DNA of 64,000 nt, taken from NCBI GenBank assembly GCA_934047225.1, contig OW203989.1, forward strand, positions 17,955,977 to 18,019,976, given 5' to 3'. This DNA is from Ypsolopha sequella. Lineage: Eukaryota; Arthropoda; Insecta; Lepidoptera; Ypsolophidae. Shown here one piece after another: positions 12,560 to 23,718 of the stretch. Every line of letters starts with the position of its first letter. The first letter of the stretch is position 1. The position numbers were made by a program, and so were the translations under genes. Under the pieces are notes generated by a model, which saw nothing but the letters and a program-made list of their open reading frames with translations, did no database searches and had not been told where the DNA came from.

Positions 12560-12920
12560 ACCATTTCGAGATTTTGGTTTAAAAACTTATGGTCTAAAAA
12601 ACCTCATGATGATTAATATATTTACGAAAAAGCTGCAAACTCCATTTGACTTCGTGTGACGTCACTTAAAAAAAGGGTGTTTAGTAATGTGTCTTTTGCT
12701 ATCAAGATAAATTTATAATAATTTGCTTCCGACTGATGTAACAGATGGATGACAAATGATAACACAGACAGAGACAGACTATTTTTTTATAAGCATGGCA
12801 AAGGTGCACAGTCAGTATAATGCCTAAAATGCTCCAAGTGACGTCATATCTGAAAATTATTTTAAATATCATAAAAAAATTTGTATCAAATCAAAAACCA
12901 TTATAATGAAAACTATGATC
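12560..12920 (+). repeat. Family I dispersed repeat, copy 2
   Basis: Matches copy 1 through 'cttcgtgtgacgtcactta', 'tttgcttccgactgatgtaa' and 'gacagagacagactattttt', with point changes and small indels. Confidence 0.65.
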
Positions 12921-13383
12921 TTAAATGGCGTATATTCTCTGAAAAATTATTTACAAAGCTTGTAGGAATCAAGCCATAAGAATTTAATAAATTAAGTTAT
13001 TTAATTAAATGCTACGTCATAGTAAATTAATAAAGATTTGAATGAGTTATACTTTTAACAGCTTTACAACTTATCGTGAAAATGTAAACAGGTATTTCCA
13101 TACCTATTCGAAAAAGCTTACAATGTAATGATTTTGTATGAGGCTAGTAACAGAGACAGATGTAAAATCGAACTTAACGTATCTCAGTTATAGCTTTTCA
13201 AGTAATAAGCAAACAAGACATCCAGGGAAATGGACATTGTATGTTTTATGAAAGGAAGAGGTAGGCAATGAACAAGGGAAAATGTATAAAAATACATGAC
13301 ATGCTCTATGAATTATTTATGATTAATACTCAAAGATATACCCGGTGAGTTCTAGATATAAAATTGTATTATACTTGCGATTT

Positions 13384-13620
13384 TCGGCACTTGATGAAAC
13401 ATAGAAAGTATCTTGATTTTGAACACAAACACTTGTATTACATATTTGTTTCATAACATAATTATATTTGTTGCACACTTCCCAACCGGTTTCGAAAATT
13501 AATCCATCTTCAGGGGATACAGAATAGTTATTATATTAATATACGAGCAATAAAACGACAAACGTATATTATTATGTTATGAAACAAACAGTACAAGTGT
13601 TTGTGTTCAAAATCAAGATA
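13384..13620. repeat. Foldback, family J copy 1
   Basis: Arms 'cttgattttgaacacaaaca' (13411) and its complement near 13592-13617 enclose 'cacttcccaaccggtttcga' and 'aatccatcttcaggggatac'. The same interior recurs inverted at 50860-51078. Confidence 0.7.
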
Positions 13621-13631
13621 TAAAATTGTAT

Positions 13632-13832
13632 TTGAATTGTCATAAATTAAATTATGTTAAGGTGTGTTAATTCGAAAACTATTTCAAAATTTAGGTTTAA
13701 TAAGCCGTATTTGCAAATTTTTTGTCTAAAAAACCTGATGATGATGAATATTTTTACAAAAAAGCTGCAACTTTCATTTGCCCTCGTGTGACGTCACTTG
13801 AGAAATGGCTGTTTAGAAATGTGTCCTTTGCT
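13632..13832 (+). repeat. Family I dispersed repeat, copy 3 (truncated)
   Basis: Matches the left half of copy 1 from 'aaattatgttaaggtgtgtt' to 'tttagaaatgtgtcctttgc', then is cut off by the foldback that starts near 13846. Confidence 0.65.
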
Positions 13833-13845
13833 TTCATATTTTCTA

Positions 13846-14075
13846 TGTTGCCATCGCAAAGCTTCTATTGGTTTCTGTAAATTAGAAGTTTGAATTTTGA
13901 CTTTAAAAAGTTTTGAAGTTCTAATTTACAGAAACCAATGGAAAGTTTGCGATGGCAGCATACACAATACATTGCTAATAAGGTTTTGTTGAATAAATAT
14001 TGAATGAATTTTGAATTTAAGTATTCTGTTTCGATTAATTAAAAAAAGGCGGGTTTTTCACAATCCGGCTGCTAA
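13846..14075 (-). repeat. Family E foldback, copy 3
   Basis: Arms 'tgttgccatcgcaaagcttc' and 'aagtttgcgatggcagca' enclose the hairpin 'attggtttctgtaaattaga' / 'tctaatttacagaaaccaat'. The flanking part to 14075 ('tgtttcgattaattaaaaaa', 'cacaatccggctgctaaacg') matches the other copies in reverse. Confidence 0.7.
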
Positions 14076-14452
14076 ACGGGTCTTAAATTGGGAAAAATGC
14101 TCTTTAAAACTTGTAAACGATCTGTTTTTATAATTTAATTTTTTCAAGTTGCATCCTGAAGTCAGCTGCAACCCTAATACAAAGTGACTGTCGCAATCTC
14201 AAGTTATGTGCCGTCCTCCGTTGAGGAGTTCTATGGAGATGAAAGGTCAGGTGGCCATTGTCAATTTTCAAATTAAATCCTGCAATATATATAAATAAAT
14301 AAATCACCATCCTGGTATAAAGCGATTTCCTCAATATTGAGTATACGCTGTCATTAATTGAGAAGTCCAACTGCAAAGACATGACACTCATAAAAAACAT
14401 TTAAATCGGTTAAGAAACAGCAGACAAAATACAGCCAAATTGAGAACCTCCT

Positions 14453-14720
14453 TTTTAGGGTTCCGTACACCGGAAGGTTGCCAAACTGAATACTTTTACT
14501 AAGCCTCCACTGTCTGTCTGTATCTCTGTTTGTCTGTCCGTCTGTCCGTCTGTCCATCTGTCTGTCTCTGTCTGTCTGCCCGTCTGTCCGTCTGTCCGTC
14601 CGTCCATCCGTCCATCCGTCCGTCCATCCTTCATTATCATGTCCCCCCCCCTTATCTCCGAAACAAGAGGACCGAAAAATATGAAAAATATCATGATAAT
14701 AAGTGATTACGTTACCATTT
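14453..14720 (+). repeat. GGGTTCCGTA-family repeat with CTGT/CCGT tract
   Basis: Starts 'tttttagggttccgtacacc', then a CTGT/CCGT/CCAT tetranucleotide tract at 14505-14632, then 'cccccccccttatctccgaa' and 'aaaatatgaaaaatatcatg'. The last part matches 41820-41880 and 42100-42160. The apparent reading frames across the tract are repeat artefacts. Confidence 0.75.
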
Positions 14721-16189
14721 TAGTGGTTTGTTTTCTTCGCCTTAATGTTCCTATGGCATCTGTATTGTTGTTATTCATCATAATATTTTTAGGATATAAT
14801 ACCCGTATTGTGTGCTGGATTAATTGCAGTTATAACATTTCGTTAGAAACTATAAATGCGTATACCAGGAAACTTAGGACAACGATCCCCTTAACGACTC
14901 CACCCTCACTTACCTGCCTCACGACCAAACCTACCTTTTATATTTATTTTATATTGAAACGTTCAGTGTTCACTTGTTCCGTATCGTTGAGTTTCCGAGT
15001 TGAGTCATTTTCATTGGCCTGAAATTGAAAATGTATTTGTCAAAACGTATTTTGCTCAACCTCGTTACGAGCTCAACGTTTGATCAGAAAATATTGATTG
15101 TTTTTGAATAGCTATAACTGTTTGATGTTGTTTTTAATTTGATATAAGTTTTTCTATAACAAAATAAAATGAAACGACAAAAATTACAAGGCCAGTACGA
15201 CATACAGTTGGAAATCTTTCTTGTCCCATTGGTCTTCCAAATTATATTCCTTATAATGGGGATCCACAGACAAAGCAATCACAGATGGTGCTAGCATCAA
15301 ATATTTCAAAAGTTTAGATGAGCCCTGGCACCTAAAATCTATTGCATTGTTTTTGAATGTGTGCGTTAACATGATGCCGACGCGCGCACACTTATGAGTA
15401 CCTATGCAATCTGTCTACCTACGGTCAGCAAACTGATCAGACTATTAAAGTTGTAAAAATGATTAACTTTAAGTGCACTTAAGGCGTCCAACTATAACTG
15501 TGTTCAGATGAGCACTGATTTGAAACGTGTGAGCGTCACCCATTTAAAGGTGGAAACATTTTGGTGATGTCGTAGTACGGTAAGGGCTTATCTTTACTTT
15601 TGATGTATTTGGCTAGCATAGGCCGGCCAATATATACTACGGTCCGGCTATGTCAAACTTTGTTGTGTCTGTTCCGGTTTTCCTACTGTTTTACTCCAAT
15701 ACCTCGAATTTTTTTTTACTTCATCTTATCATCTGTATTCCAATGTATTATATATTTGTTATTGTTATTATGTTATTCATTTTTAAAGTGGGGATTTTTT
15801 GGAATATATTAACACCATTATTAAAGTAACCTGGTACGGCACAAAAAGGCATGAATAAAAGAAATTAATCCAAAATCACAAAAATCTACGCAAAAACCAT
15901 AACAATGTACTGAAATGACAGATTTTCATGGCCGGATCAAAAATGCGCCATGTACAGGGATAATTTGGCAGTATAGATCCCCATTAGATGCAGATGACCT
16001 CCAGCCATCTTACTTGAAGAAGAACTTCAAAACTGGTGCTAGTTGAAATAATTTTTCTACGAACTTTATGCCTGCACTTTTTTACACCTCATCATAAAGC
16101 AGTTCCTGTGTTTGACTGTTTGTCCGCGGCATAACTAAAAAGAGATAAAGAATGGACATGAGATTGTAAATTGACACGGACAACAGATC
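14721..16189. other. No gene seen
   Basis: Several short frames occur, none with a known motif or splice-site support. Confidence 0.5.
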
Positions 16190-16316
16190 CGATTCTAAAG
16201 GCTTTCATTTTAGTTTTAGTGCTGTCAAAACTTGAAATTTTCCAAAGTAAATTAGCTTCTGTCCCTAACCCTTAAAAAATATTTTGCAATGAAGAAAATT
16301 ATATCCTTCAGAATCT
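16190..16316 (+). repeat. MITE family G, truncated copy
   Basis: Begins 'ccgattctaaaggctttcat' and 'ttagtgctgtcaaaacttga', and ends in a shortened 'ccttcagaatctg' arm. The complete form is at 20934-21102. Confidence 0.65.
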
Positions 16317-16853
16317 GTTTAACTATTTGATTCGGGCATGATTCGGGTTATACGCCGTAGCAAGTGTAAAAACTCTACACTATAGTCTACAGTTCTTTCA
16401 CTGTAGATTCTATTGTGTGTAGTATTTGGAAAAAAAGTCAATTTTACCTTAAAATAATACTTTTAACAGCTTTGTAAGTGATTGTGGGATCAGGAAATGA
16501 CACCAATAAATAAAAATAAAATGTTTTACAAACTGATCGTATCCATGTCTAAAGATATATAGATATAGAAACCCTGCCACTAGGGTATCGCTTTGTCTGA
16601 CAGTATAAGAGAGGCAGGTGCGGAACGGTAAATTTCCGCCAAAGAGAAAAATTCCTTGTGAGACGTGAAAGGAAAAGGTATTTTCTAATAAACACGGGCC
16701 TACTGCTTACGTTCCACTTTTTTTCTTTTTTCAAAGACTTAAGAGATTTCTTGCACAATGTCATATATTTTGTATAAAACAGAATTGATTGTCAATGCAA
16801 ATGATGCCGAGTTAATGATGGCTCAATATTATATTTGTTTAGGTATTTATTCT

Positions 16854-17084
16854 ATTGACGTAACAAAAAGGCGGACGAAGTTTCGCTAACCAACAACTGA
16901 AGCGCCCATAATATGCTGATTCGTTTGTACACAAGAGCCATGCACGCACACATTCACATCATAAGTTCACAAGTAGTATGCCAATTTCCATAGAAAGTCC
17001 ACTCACACACTTACAAACCACCGCCATTGCTATGCTTCAGTAGTTGCTTAGCTACGACTCTGTCCACCTTTTTGTTACGTCAAT
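16854..17084. mobile_element. 231-bp MITE (TIR ATTGACGTAACAAAAAGGCG)
   Basis: The ends ATTGACGTAACAAAAAGGCG and CCACCTTTTTGTTACGTCAAT are complementary with one mismatch, and weaker pairing continues to about 55 bases ('ctaaccaacaactgaagc' / 'gcttcagtagttgcttag'). No coding sequence lies between. No clear target duplication was found. Confidence 0.7.
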
Positions 17085-17856
17085 GGTTTACTCTAACTAT
17101 TGTAGTTATATCTATCAGTAGTATAAAACAGAGATTTTCCTTTAATTTACAAGATGCTGACAACGTTTGGTTCGATAATAATGTAATATTAAAATAATTG
17201 TTCAAATTCAATTCAATTTCAAATAGTTTATTTTGCGAAGCAGGTATAGATATATACACTTTTTAAACGTCAAATTTAATCTAATGAAGAAAATATATGT
17301 AATAAAATAATAAATGTACATGAACTAAATTAAAGGTTTATTTAATTTATGTAGCAATATATTTACGATTAAAATGATAGGAAAAATATATATTATACAA
17401 GGTAAAATCCAATCAGCCGCCCGAACCCATACCGGAGACCCGGCCAGGGACCAGGAACAAGGTTCAATGATCACCAACCGAGCCTCCAGCACGAATCCAG
17501 GCGTCCGACCAAATCCCATCCTATATGCTACATACTAATAGTTTACATATATAAATACATGCCTACCTCCGCCCATTCGATTAGTCTTGCTAAGAAGAAG
17601 AGCAAAAAACTTAGCAAGATCATGTTTTTTTTTTTTTCAACATAAAACTTATACTATACAATATATGACTTATATCTACTTTAACCAAGGGATAAGAAAA
17701 TACAAGACAGCGGAATACAGGTTATTAAAAAAAAGAAAAACATATATATCTTTGTCTACCTGTCTCATATAGTCTTTTTCTTTTTACAGTCTGTAATCAA
17801 TTAATGTTTACACCTTAGAGGAATCATACGTTAGGAAATTATACTATTTAATTAAA
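17085..17856. other. No gene supported; possible LINE 3' piece
   Basis: 'caaattcaattcaatttcaa' near 17202-17221 resembles LINE 3' ends, and 17400-17520 has a less AT-rich patch whose - strand frame (ending VRAADWIL...) I do not recognise. Confidence 0.4.
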
Positions 17857-18100
17857 TTATAACTTAGTATCATTATCAGTGTAACACCATGCTTCACTAT
17901 CATCCAAATATTCATTTATTTTATAATATGCCTTTTTCAATAGGCCCTGCTTAATATACAGTTTAAACTTATTCTCTGACAAAGTAAGGACCTCCTTTGG
18001 AAGTTTATTGTAAAATCTTATACCATGTCCTACGAAAGAGGTACTCACCTTAGCGAGTCTGATTTTTGGAAAAGCCAGTTTATGCTTACTAGTTATTGTT
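17857..18100 (-). pseudogene. Jockey-like LINE, C-terminal ORF2 fragment
   Basis: The - strand encodes 'KHKLAFPKIRLAKVSTSFVGHGIRFYNKLPKEVLTL...KKAYYKINEYLDDSEAW' and then stops. 'G.GI.FYNKLP' and 'KKAYYK..EYL.D' recur at the C-terminus of insect Jockey-like ORF2 proteins. The fragment begins without an ATG and is about 80 codons, so it is a 5'-truncated copy. Confidence 0.65.
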
Positions 18101-18129
18101 TTAATAGATCAATTGATTTAATTTAAATA

Positions 18130-18600
18130 CGGAGTCGTCCAGATCCAGCAGAAACAAAACCAATTCTGTCCTGGGTCGCCCACGTGAAAATAACCAGCAG
18201 AAGAATTTATGGCACACTTCACTCCCTAAAGCAACTCCAGAACTTTCTGCTCTTTAAAACCAAAACCATGCTTGCTCAGACGCTGCTTCTTTCCATCATT
18301 GATCATGGTGATGTTTGTCTCATTAATGCTAACTAGGAGTTGTTAAATAAACTCGAACGACTACATAACTAAGCAATCCGATTTATCTTTGGTCTTCGTA
18401 AATATGATCACGTCTCTCATTTTAGTACAGAATTACCTAAAATGATTAAAAATCCGTCTTCGCCGCAATGTTCACATTTAGTCCCATCTATTTAAAATAA
18501 TTAAGAATCCACTTTCTCCGGCTTACCTTCGTGAACGGTTTGAGTTTTTGATCTCTAGGGATAGACCCTTTCGTTCCAGGACTTTCCCCCCTTCTTAAAA
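18130..18600 (+). pseudogene. LINE reverse-transcriptase C-terminal fragment with stops
   Basis: The frame reads 'ILSWVAHVKITSRRIYGTLHSLKQL', then 'MLAQTLLLSIIDHGDVCLINAN', a stop, 'ELLNKLERLHN', another stop, 'AIRFIFGLRKYDHVSHFST', and after a frame change 'SPAYLRERFEF'. This is the region after the reverse-transcriptase palm in Jockey/CR1-like elements. Two in-frame stops and at least one frameshift mark it as dead. It is oriented opposite to the neighbouring fragment at 17857-18100. Confidence 0.75.
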
Positions 18601-18796
18601 CCCCTATACATAACACCCCTATACATAACACCTGTACTTATGGAAACTCATTCAGTGTCCAAACAGTTCAACGTGAAATGCTCTACCACATACTATTCGC
18701 GACTGTCTTTCAATTGATTCCCTTGAGAAAAAGTAAAAGATTTAGTACCTCTCACAATCTGAATAGGTAAATATTATATATAATTATGTTTATGTA

Positions 18797-19190
18797 TTTT
18801 TCAATGCATGTGCTCGTAAAGGCCCACTTTTTATGCATCAAAACCGAACAGAAAGTCGATTATTTTGCCCTAGGGCTTTATTATTATTTTTTATTTATTT
18901 GTTTGCAATGGTTGGCTAACCTGCAGCCTTTCCTGTCTACCATAGATGTTATACTTTTTTTCCACTGTTTAACGGCTCTGGATACAATCCTTTTGAGCCA
19001 ATCATAATTGAAAGTTCACAAGATTATATTTGTTTTCATTTCCTCACACTATGCATTGAAAAACGTAGTATCATACACGGGCGTAAAAGCAATAAATTAC
19101 TCGGTTACGTTTAAAACACTCGCTACGCTCGTGTTTTAAATCGTCCTCGTAATTTATTCCTTTTCGCCCTAGTAGCATAAACTACTATTA
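18797..19190 (-). repeat. Family B dispersed repeat, copy 2
   Basis: Reverse orientation relative to copy 1, from 'tttttcaatgcatgtgctcg' to 'agtagcataaactactatta'. It retains 'cactcgctacgctcgtgttt'. The adjacent copy 3 starts only about 25 bases later in the same direction. Confidence 0.8.
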
Positions 19191-19214
19191 TTACATGCTA
19201 TGTATATTTATAGA

Positions 19215-19583
19215 ATTTTTCAATTCAAGTGCTCGTAAAGGCCCACTTTTTATACATCAAAACCGAACAGAAAGTCGATTATTTTACCCTAGGGCTTTAT
19301 TATTATTTTTTATTTATTTATTTACAATGGTTGGCTAACCTGCAGCCTTTCCTGTGTACCATAAATGTTATACTTTTTTCCACTGTTTAACGGCTCTGGA
19401 TACAATCATTTTGAGCCAATCATAATTTAAAGTTCACAAGATTATATTTGTTTTATTTCCTCACACTAAGCATTGAAAAACGTAGTATGATACACGGGCG
19501 TAAAAGCAATAAATTACTAGGTTAAGTTTAAATCGTCCTCGTAATATATTCCTTTTCGCCCTTGTAGCATAAACTACTATTAT
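19215..19583 (-). repeat. Family B dispersed repeat, copy 3
   Basis: In tandem with copy 2. It lacks about 25 bases around the 'cgctacgctcg' palindrome, so the two are not a simple recent duplication. Confidence 0.8.
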
Positions 19584-19666
19584 AAAGATTGTATTTATAG
19601 TAAGTACTGATATATATTTTTATTTTGTAATAAGCTCCATGGGTACTTGTATAATCCTTTGTATGT

Positions 19667-20706
19667 TTTTAGAGTTCCGTACCCAAAGGGTAACCAACGG
19701 GACCCTATTACTAAGACTCCACTGTCAGTCTGTCTGTCCGTCTGTCTGTCCGTCTGTCACCAGGCTGTTTCTCATGAACCGTGATAGACAGTTGAAATTT
19801 TCACAAATGATGTATCTGTGAAAAGTGGCTCCCAATTCGCCTTCGTAGGAATACTCATATCTTAAGTCTTCTATACAACGTTTTAAACGATCCCTCCGCA
19901 CCTGAATATCTTCGTATTAAATACAATCTCGTCAATTCCTTACGCTGTAGCATAGATAAATAAAGTTTATATATGTTATTTATCTATGGCTGTAGGGAAA
20001 ATAGCCTTCTTAGTATTCCCAAGCACAATTCTGCTGCTTATGGGAAGTCCTTTTCGGTCAAGGCCGTTCGTCTGTGGAATGATTTACCCACGAAGATACG
20101 TATATCGCCTTCACTGGCGATATTTAAAAAGAATTTAAAATCACATCATGAAGTTTCTTTAGGTTGGTAGTCTCACTTCATCACTCAGTCTATTGATGTT
20201 TTTATATATAGTATATTAAGTAATTATTTTTTTATTTATTTGTATGTATACGATATGTATGTATCAAACATAAAATTGTGTAAGTTTTGTTGGATAGGAG
20301 TATATTATATATTAGGCATTATGTATATTCACTTTATTGGTTTTAATTCTTCTTGTATTTATGTATTTTGTAAATTGGTATCCCCCTCCACATTACGTAA
20401 AATAATACTTTCTTCACCACCCAAAGGTTGGCTGGAAGAAATCGCTTTAAGTGATAAGTCCGTGCTTGTACAACATTGTGTGTTCAAAACTCTGTACTCA
20501 ATTTTTTTATTTGACCGTGTACAATAAAGTGTTTATTCATTCATTCATTCGTGTATTTCTGTTGCCACTATAACAACAAATACTGAAAAACAGAATAAAA
20601 TCAATATTTAAATCCATACCATGGAGATGTTTTTTTGCCGTTTTTATAGATAATGATACGCAACCCTTCGTGCGCGAGTCCGACTCGCACTTGGCCGGTT
20701 TTTTAT
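19667..20706 (+). mobile_element. GGGTTCCGTA-family repeat split by a LINE insertion
   Basis: The left part (19667 to about 19815) runs from 'agagttccgtacccaaaggg' through a CTGT/CCGT tract to 'tgatgtatctgtg'. The right part (about 20554-20706) resumes with 'gtgtatttctgttgc' and ends in hairpin GCGAGTC-C-GACTCGC followed by 'acttggccggtttttt'. The uninterrupted copy at 52600-52870 shows that these two parts belong together. The family is very common in Lepidoptera; its class is not certain, although an end hairpin would suit a Helitron-like element. Confidence 0.65.
19816..20553 (+). pseudogene. 5'-truncated Jockey-like LINE with (ATTC)n tail
   Basis: Coding remnants read 'SAPEYLRIKYNLVNSLRC' and then 'LLSIPKHNSAAYGKSFSVKAVRLWNDLPTKIR...FKKNLKSH', a typical LINE ORF2 C-terminus, with a stop between them. 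The 3' region ends 'gtacaataaagtgtttattc' and a run of ATTC units at 20534-20553. It is inserted into the flanking repeat. The same 3' region recurs at 55155-55295. Confidence 0.75.
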
Positions 20707-20933
20707 AGATAATAAAAAACCGGTGTGTGGTATCACAGTAGGTAGTTGTCAGGGTCGGGTAGTCTGCAGGTAGGTAGTGTGCACCAGGTATAGGACGTAG
20801 TATTATATTCTATGGTATATACAGGTGTACACAAGTAATATGGCTTACCGTATCTGCGCAAACGACGATATTTCAAAGCGCGGGAAATGCTAATGCAGCA
20901 ACAATCAAGTACTACAACGTTCGAAAAAATAAT

Positions 20934-21102
20934 AAAGCCGATTCTGAAGGCTTTAATTTTAGTTATAGTGCTGTCAAAACTTGAAATTTTCCAAATTAAT
21001 TTAACTTCTGTACCTTCAATCTAAGGACTATTTTGCAATGAAGAAAATTTAGTTTTTACAGCACTAAAACTTTAATTAATGCCTTCAGAATCGGCTTTGT
21101 CG
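20934..21102. mobile_element. MITE family G, complete 169-bp copy
   Basis: The ends AAAGCCGATTCTGAAGGC and its complement GCCTTCAGAATCGGCTTT are followed inward by 'ttagtgctgtcaaaac' / 'tttacagcactaaaac', giving arms of about 45 bases around a short AT-rich centre. It is too short to encode anything. Confidence 0.8.
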
Positions 21103-22344
21103 TGTCATTTATTATTTTTGGGTACAGGTTCCTAATTGTCTAACTTCAGAATCGATCGCTATCGCTGTCAAAGGTAATTTGATTATTGGCTAGAAATGAC
21201 ATTACACATATTTTTAGCTAATCACGATACTTTTAAAAGCCACAGGTTCTAAATTTAAAAAATCTCACTTATTATAGATGAATCAGCCAATCACAGTGCT
21301 CTATATCAAAGTTAAGCACCGCATAAATTGGAATTCTCAAATGTGAAGAAGGATAAGAATTTCAAAACCGCATTGAGCTTTTGTACTTCATGCGTCTCCT
21401 TCATGGAGAGAAATTCAATTTCCGTTTTATTATTCTTCCATTTACTTCCATTTACTTTCATGATGCAAACTAATATTTCTTTCCGGAATATAAAATCGGC
21501 TTATTTCAGTCGAGTGACAGAAACATGTCTGCCAGAAATGTATTTCAGTAAATTAACTGTAAATACGCGAAATACGCCACGTCGGTGTAAATATTTGAAA
21601 TCAGTTAAATATTAACAAAATGTTCAGTCATTTCAGTCCAACGGAGCTGAAACATCATTCAGGTTACATTTATACCAGCTTTATTGTGTGCTAAGAGCGG
21701 AAAAAGTCAGCGACAATTTCTTCGATGGTACCTACATACATTCACATGTTGGAATTGATGAGGGTTTAATCATGGCCGAATAAAACATGGTCTGTTCCTT
21801 TGGTTTCCATTCCAAAACATAAGCTTGCTACAATTTGAACCCTGACAACAGGATAGCATATAAAATTTTGTATGAGTGCGAATGAATGACACGAGAGCTC
21901 GTACGGCGACACTGATATTTTTAAATATTTGGAACGCACCAGCCCTTGGTGACGTCATCTTACGTGCTTGCCATTTTATGTCATTATTTCATGATAAGGA
22001 AAATAGTTTTAAGTTATTTTGTTTACAAAAAGGTTTATACTATTCATAACATTGATGAGTATTTTTGTTGTTGAAATTAAACTTAAACAAATTTAATTTT
22101 GATTTTTTGCTTATCTTTTTGATCAGATTTGCAGACGTTGTGTGAAACGTTTGGGTAAAAATAAGCGTATAATACTGGCAATATCTAATGGCGTTTTTTC
22201 CATTTGTTGTCATCCTTGTTGCACGAGAGTGAATTTAATAGTTTGTTTTCACTCTACACAGAGATTCCCAAAGGTTGAAGCGCGTTTCCCAGTTGCAGAT
22301 GAGCTGATTATTAAATGATAAATTGATAATCTCATCAAGCAATA

Positions 22345-22483
22345 ATGGGCGGTTGTGCGATCCGTAATTGTAAAAATCGCTCTGTAAAAGGCGGAATAAT
22401 TAGACTTTTTACTTTTCCCAAAAATGAATTGATGGCTCAAGAGTGGCTTCGCTATTGTGGCCCAAAAGCCAGCATCAGAAATT
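22345..22483 (+). CDS. THAP-domain protein, exon 1
   Basis: Forty-six codons plus one base, ending at the donor gtaagt. It starts MGGCAIRNC, the first Cys pair (C-x4-C) of a C2CH THAP finger, followed by 'IRLFTFPKN' with the conserved Phe-Pro and 'QEWLRYC' with the conserved Trp. It ends in phase 1 and joins exon 2 at 23421 through an AT-rich intron of 937 bases. Confidence 0.82.
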
Positions 22484-23420
22484 GTAAGTCCTACTTACCC
22501 CATTTATCCAATATAATTGTATATATACTTACATCGTTTCCTATTTACAAGGATTTTTACAATATTTACAGTACATAGAAGGTATTTCGGGGCGCGAAAA
22601 ATCAATATGTTATGTATCTAGATCTCATATTTGTGAAAAAATGTTCTATTTTGCGAGTTTCCACGAGCAAATTGGCTGTAATTGTACAAGTTTGAAAGGA
22701 TGATGCAACTCTTCCCTTGGCGTTTGGTCCAAAATTTGAAAACCTTTTATGAAACCTATGCCAATCCATAGATCAGCAGTAGCAACTTTTAGCACGACAC
22801 CAAAAAAATCCAAGAAGGGAAAACAGATATGGTGATAAGAATGTAAAAAAATATAATGTGTTTTTTTCTTATTCATGATATTTCATGGCTGCGTTTCTGT
22901 TTATTATGCGTTTAATCGCTCCTTTCGAGTTGCAACAATTTTTTTTAACCGAGACGTAAGATTGGCATACGGTATCACATTTTTTTTACGCATTAATAAA
23001 TAATGGTTTCTTTCCAACATTATTTTTCGACATGTAAAATATATTTTTTTTTTTGGTCGACTTCACTTTCTGGATATCCTTTGAAAAAATTACATGAATA
23101 ATTAAAATTTTTTGGTGATGATTTCTAGGCAAAAGACCAGATAAAATAATAATAAAAAATTCCTCATGAATTTATCAATTCCGTGCTCTCTCACGTTGAT
23201 GTATTTTTTTTGCTGCATTTTTTTTCGTAGTAGTTATTTTGGTCTATGTGTGGTATTTATTCTAAGAAAAGTAAGTTATAGTGACACATTTTATGTAATA
23301 TTTATATGAAGCTCTAAGATCACGTTAAATTTCGTTACGTGCAGAAGTTAGTGTGGTGTTTTCCATACGCTTTATTTATTATTTTGAATGGCGAATTTTC
23401 ACTAGTATTTTCTTTCACAG

Positions 23421-23578
23421 CGAGAGTGTGTTCAATTCATTTTGCGACTTCTGACTACATAAAGCCATTAAGGGACATTTTATTGAATACTTCCCACTTT
23501 AGCCGCCACACCCATCCCTCTGCAGCTGAAAAGTTAAAATCCACATGCATTCCTAGTAATTTATTTCTAAGGACATAA
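23421..23578 (+). CDS. THAP-domain protein, exon 2
   Basis: Begins after the strong acceptor tctttcacag; its first two bases complete the split Ser codon. 'RVCSIHF' supplies the second Cys and the His (C-x2-H) of the finger, and 'CIPSNLF' corresponds to the 'AVPS.F' box that closes THAP domains. The chain stops with TAA three residues later, giving 98 residues in all, which is little more than the DNA-binding domain. Full P transposases and THAP9 proteins are several times longer. It could bind element ends without cutting them, as truncated P repressors do; that role is inference. Confidence 0.82.
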
Positions 23579-23718
23579 AAATTTCCACGATTCCCGAATT
23601 TTAAAGTTTGAGAACCGTCGATAGCGTGATGACGTACTCAAGTTCCCCCATTTTGGAACACAAAACCTCCACACATCACCAAGGAACATACCTTGTTTTA
23701 TTATACCATGGGTTTAAT

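Larger units (their letters stand above)
21771..23710 (+). mobile_element. P-element-like DNA transposon encoding a THAP protein (internally deleted)
   Basis: The left end begins CATGGCCGAATAAAACATGG and the right end, read inward, begins CATGGTATAATAAAACAAGG; about 25 of the first 31 positions match. The element is flanked by an exact 8-bp repeat GGTTTAAT at 21763-21770 and 23711-23718. P elements have about 31-bp TIRs starting CATG, 8-bp target duplications and a THAP domain in the transposase, and all three traits are met here. The only recognisable coding sequence is a THAP finger in two exons. I could not find GTP-binding or RNase H-like transposase regions, so it is probably non-autonomous. 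A full CRE palindrome TGACGTCA lies at about 21950. Confidence 0.75.

Noticed and set aside
14455..14694. Asp-Gly-Arg-Thr-rich frame on the - strand
   Set aside because: It is created by the CTGT/CCGT tetranucleotide tract of a dispersed repeat.
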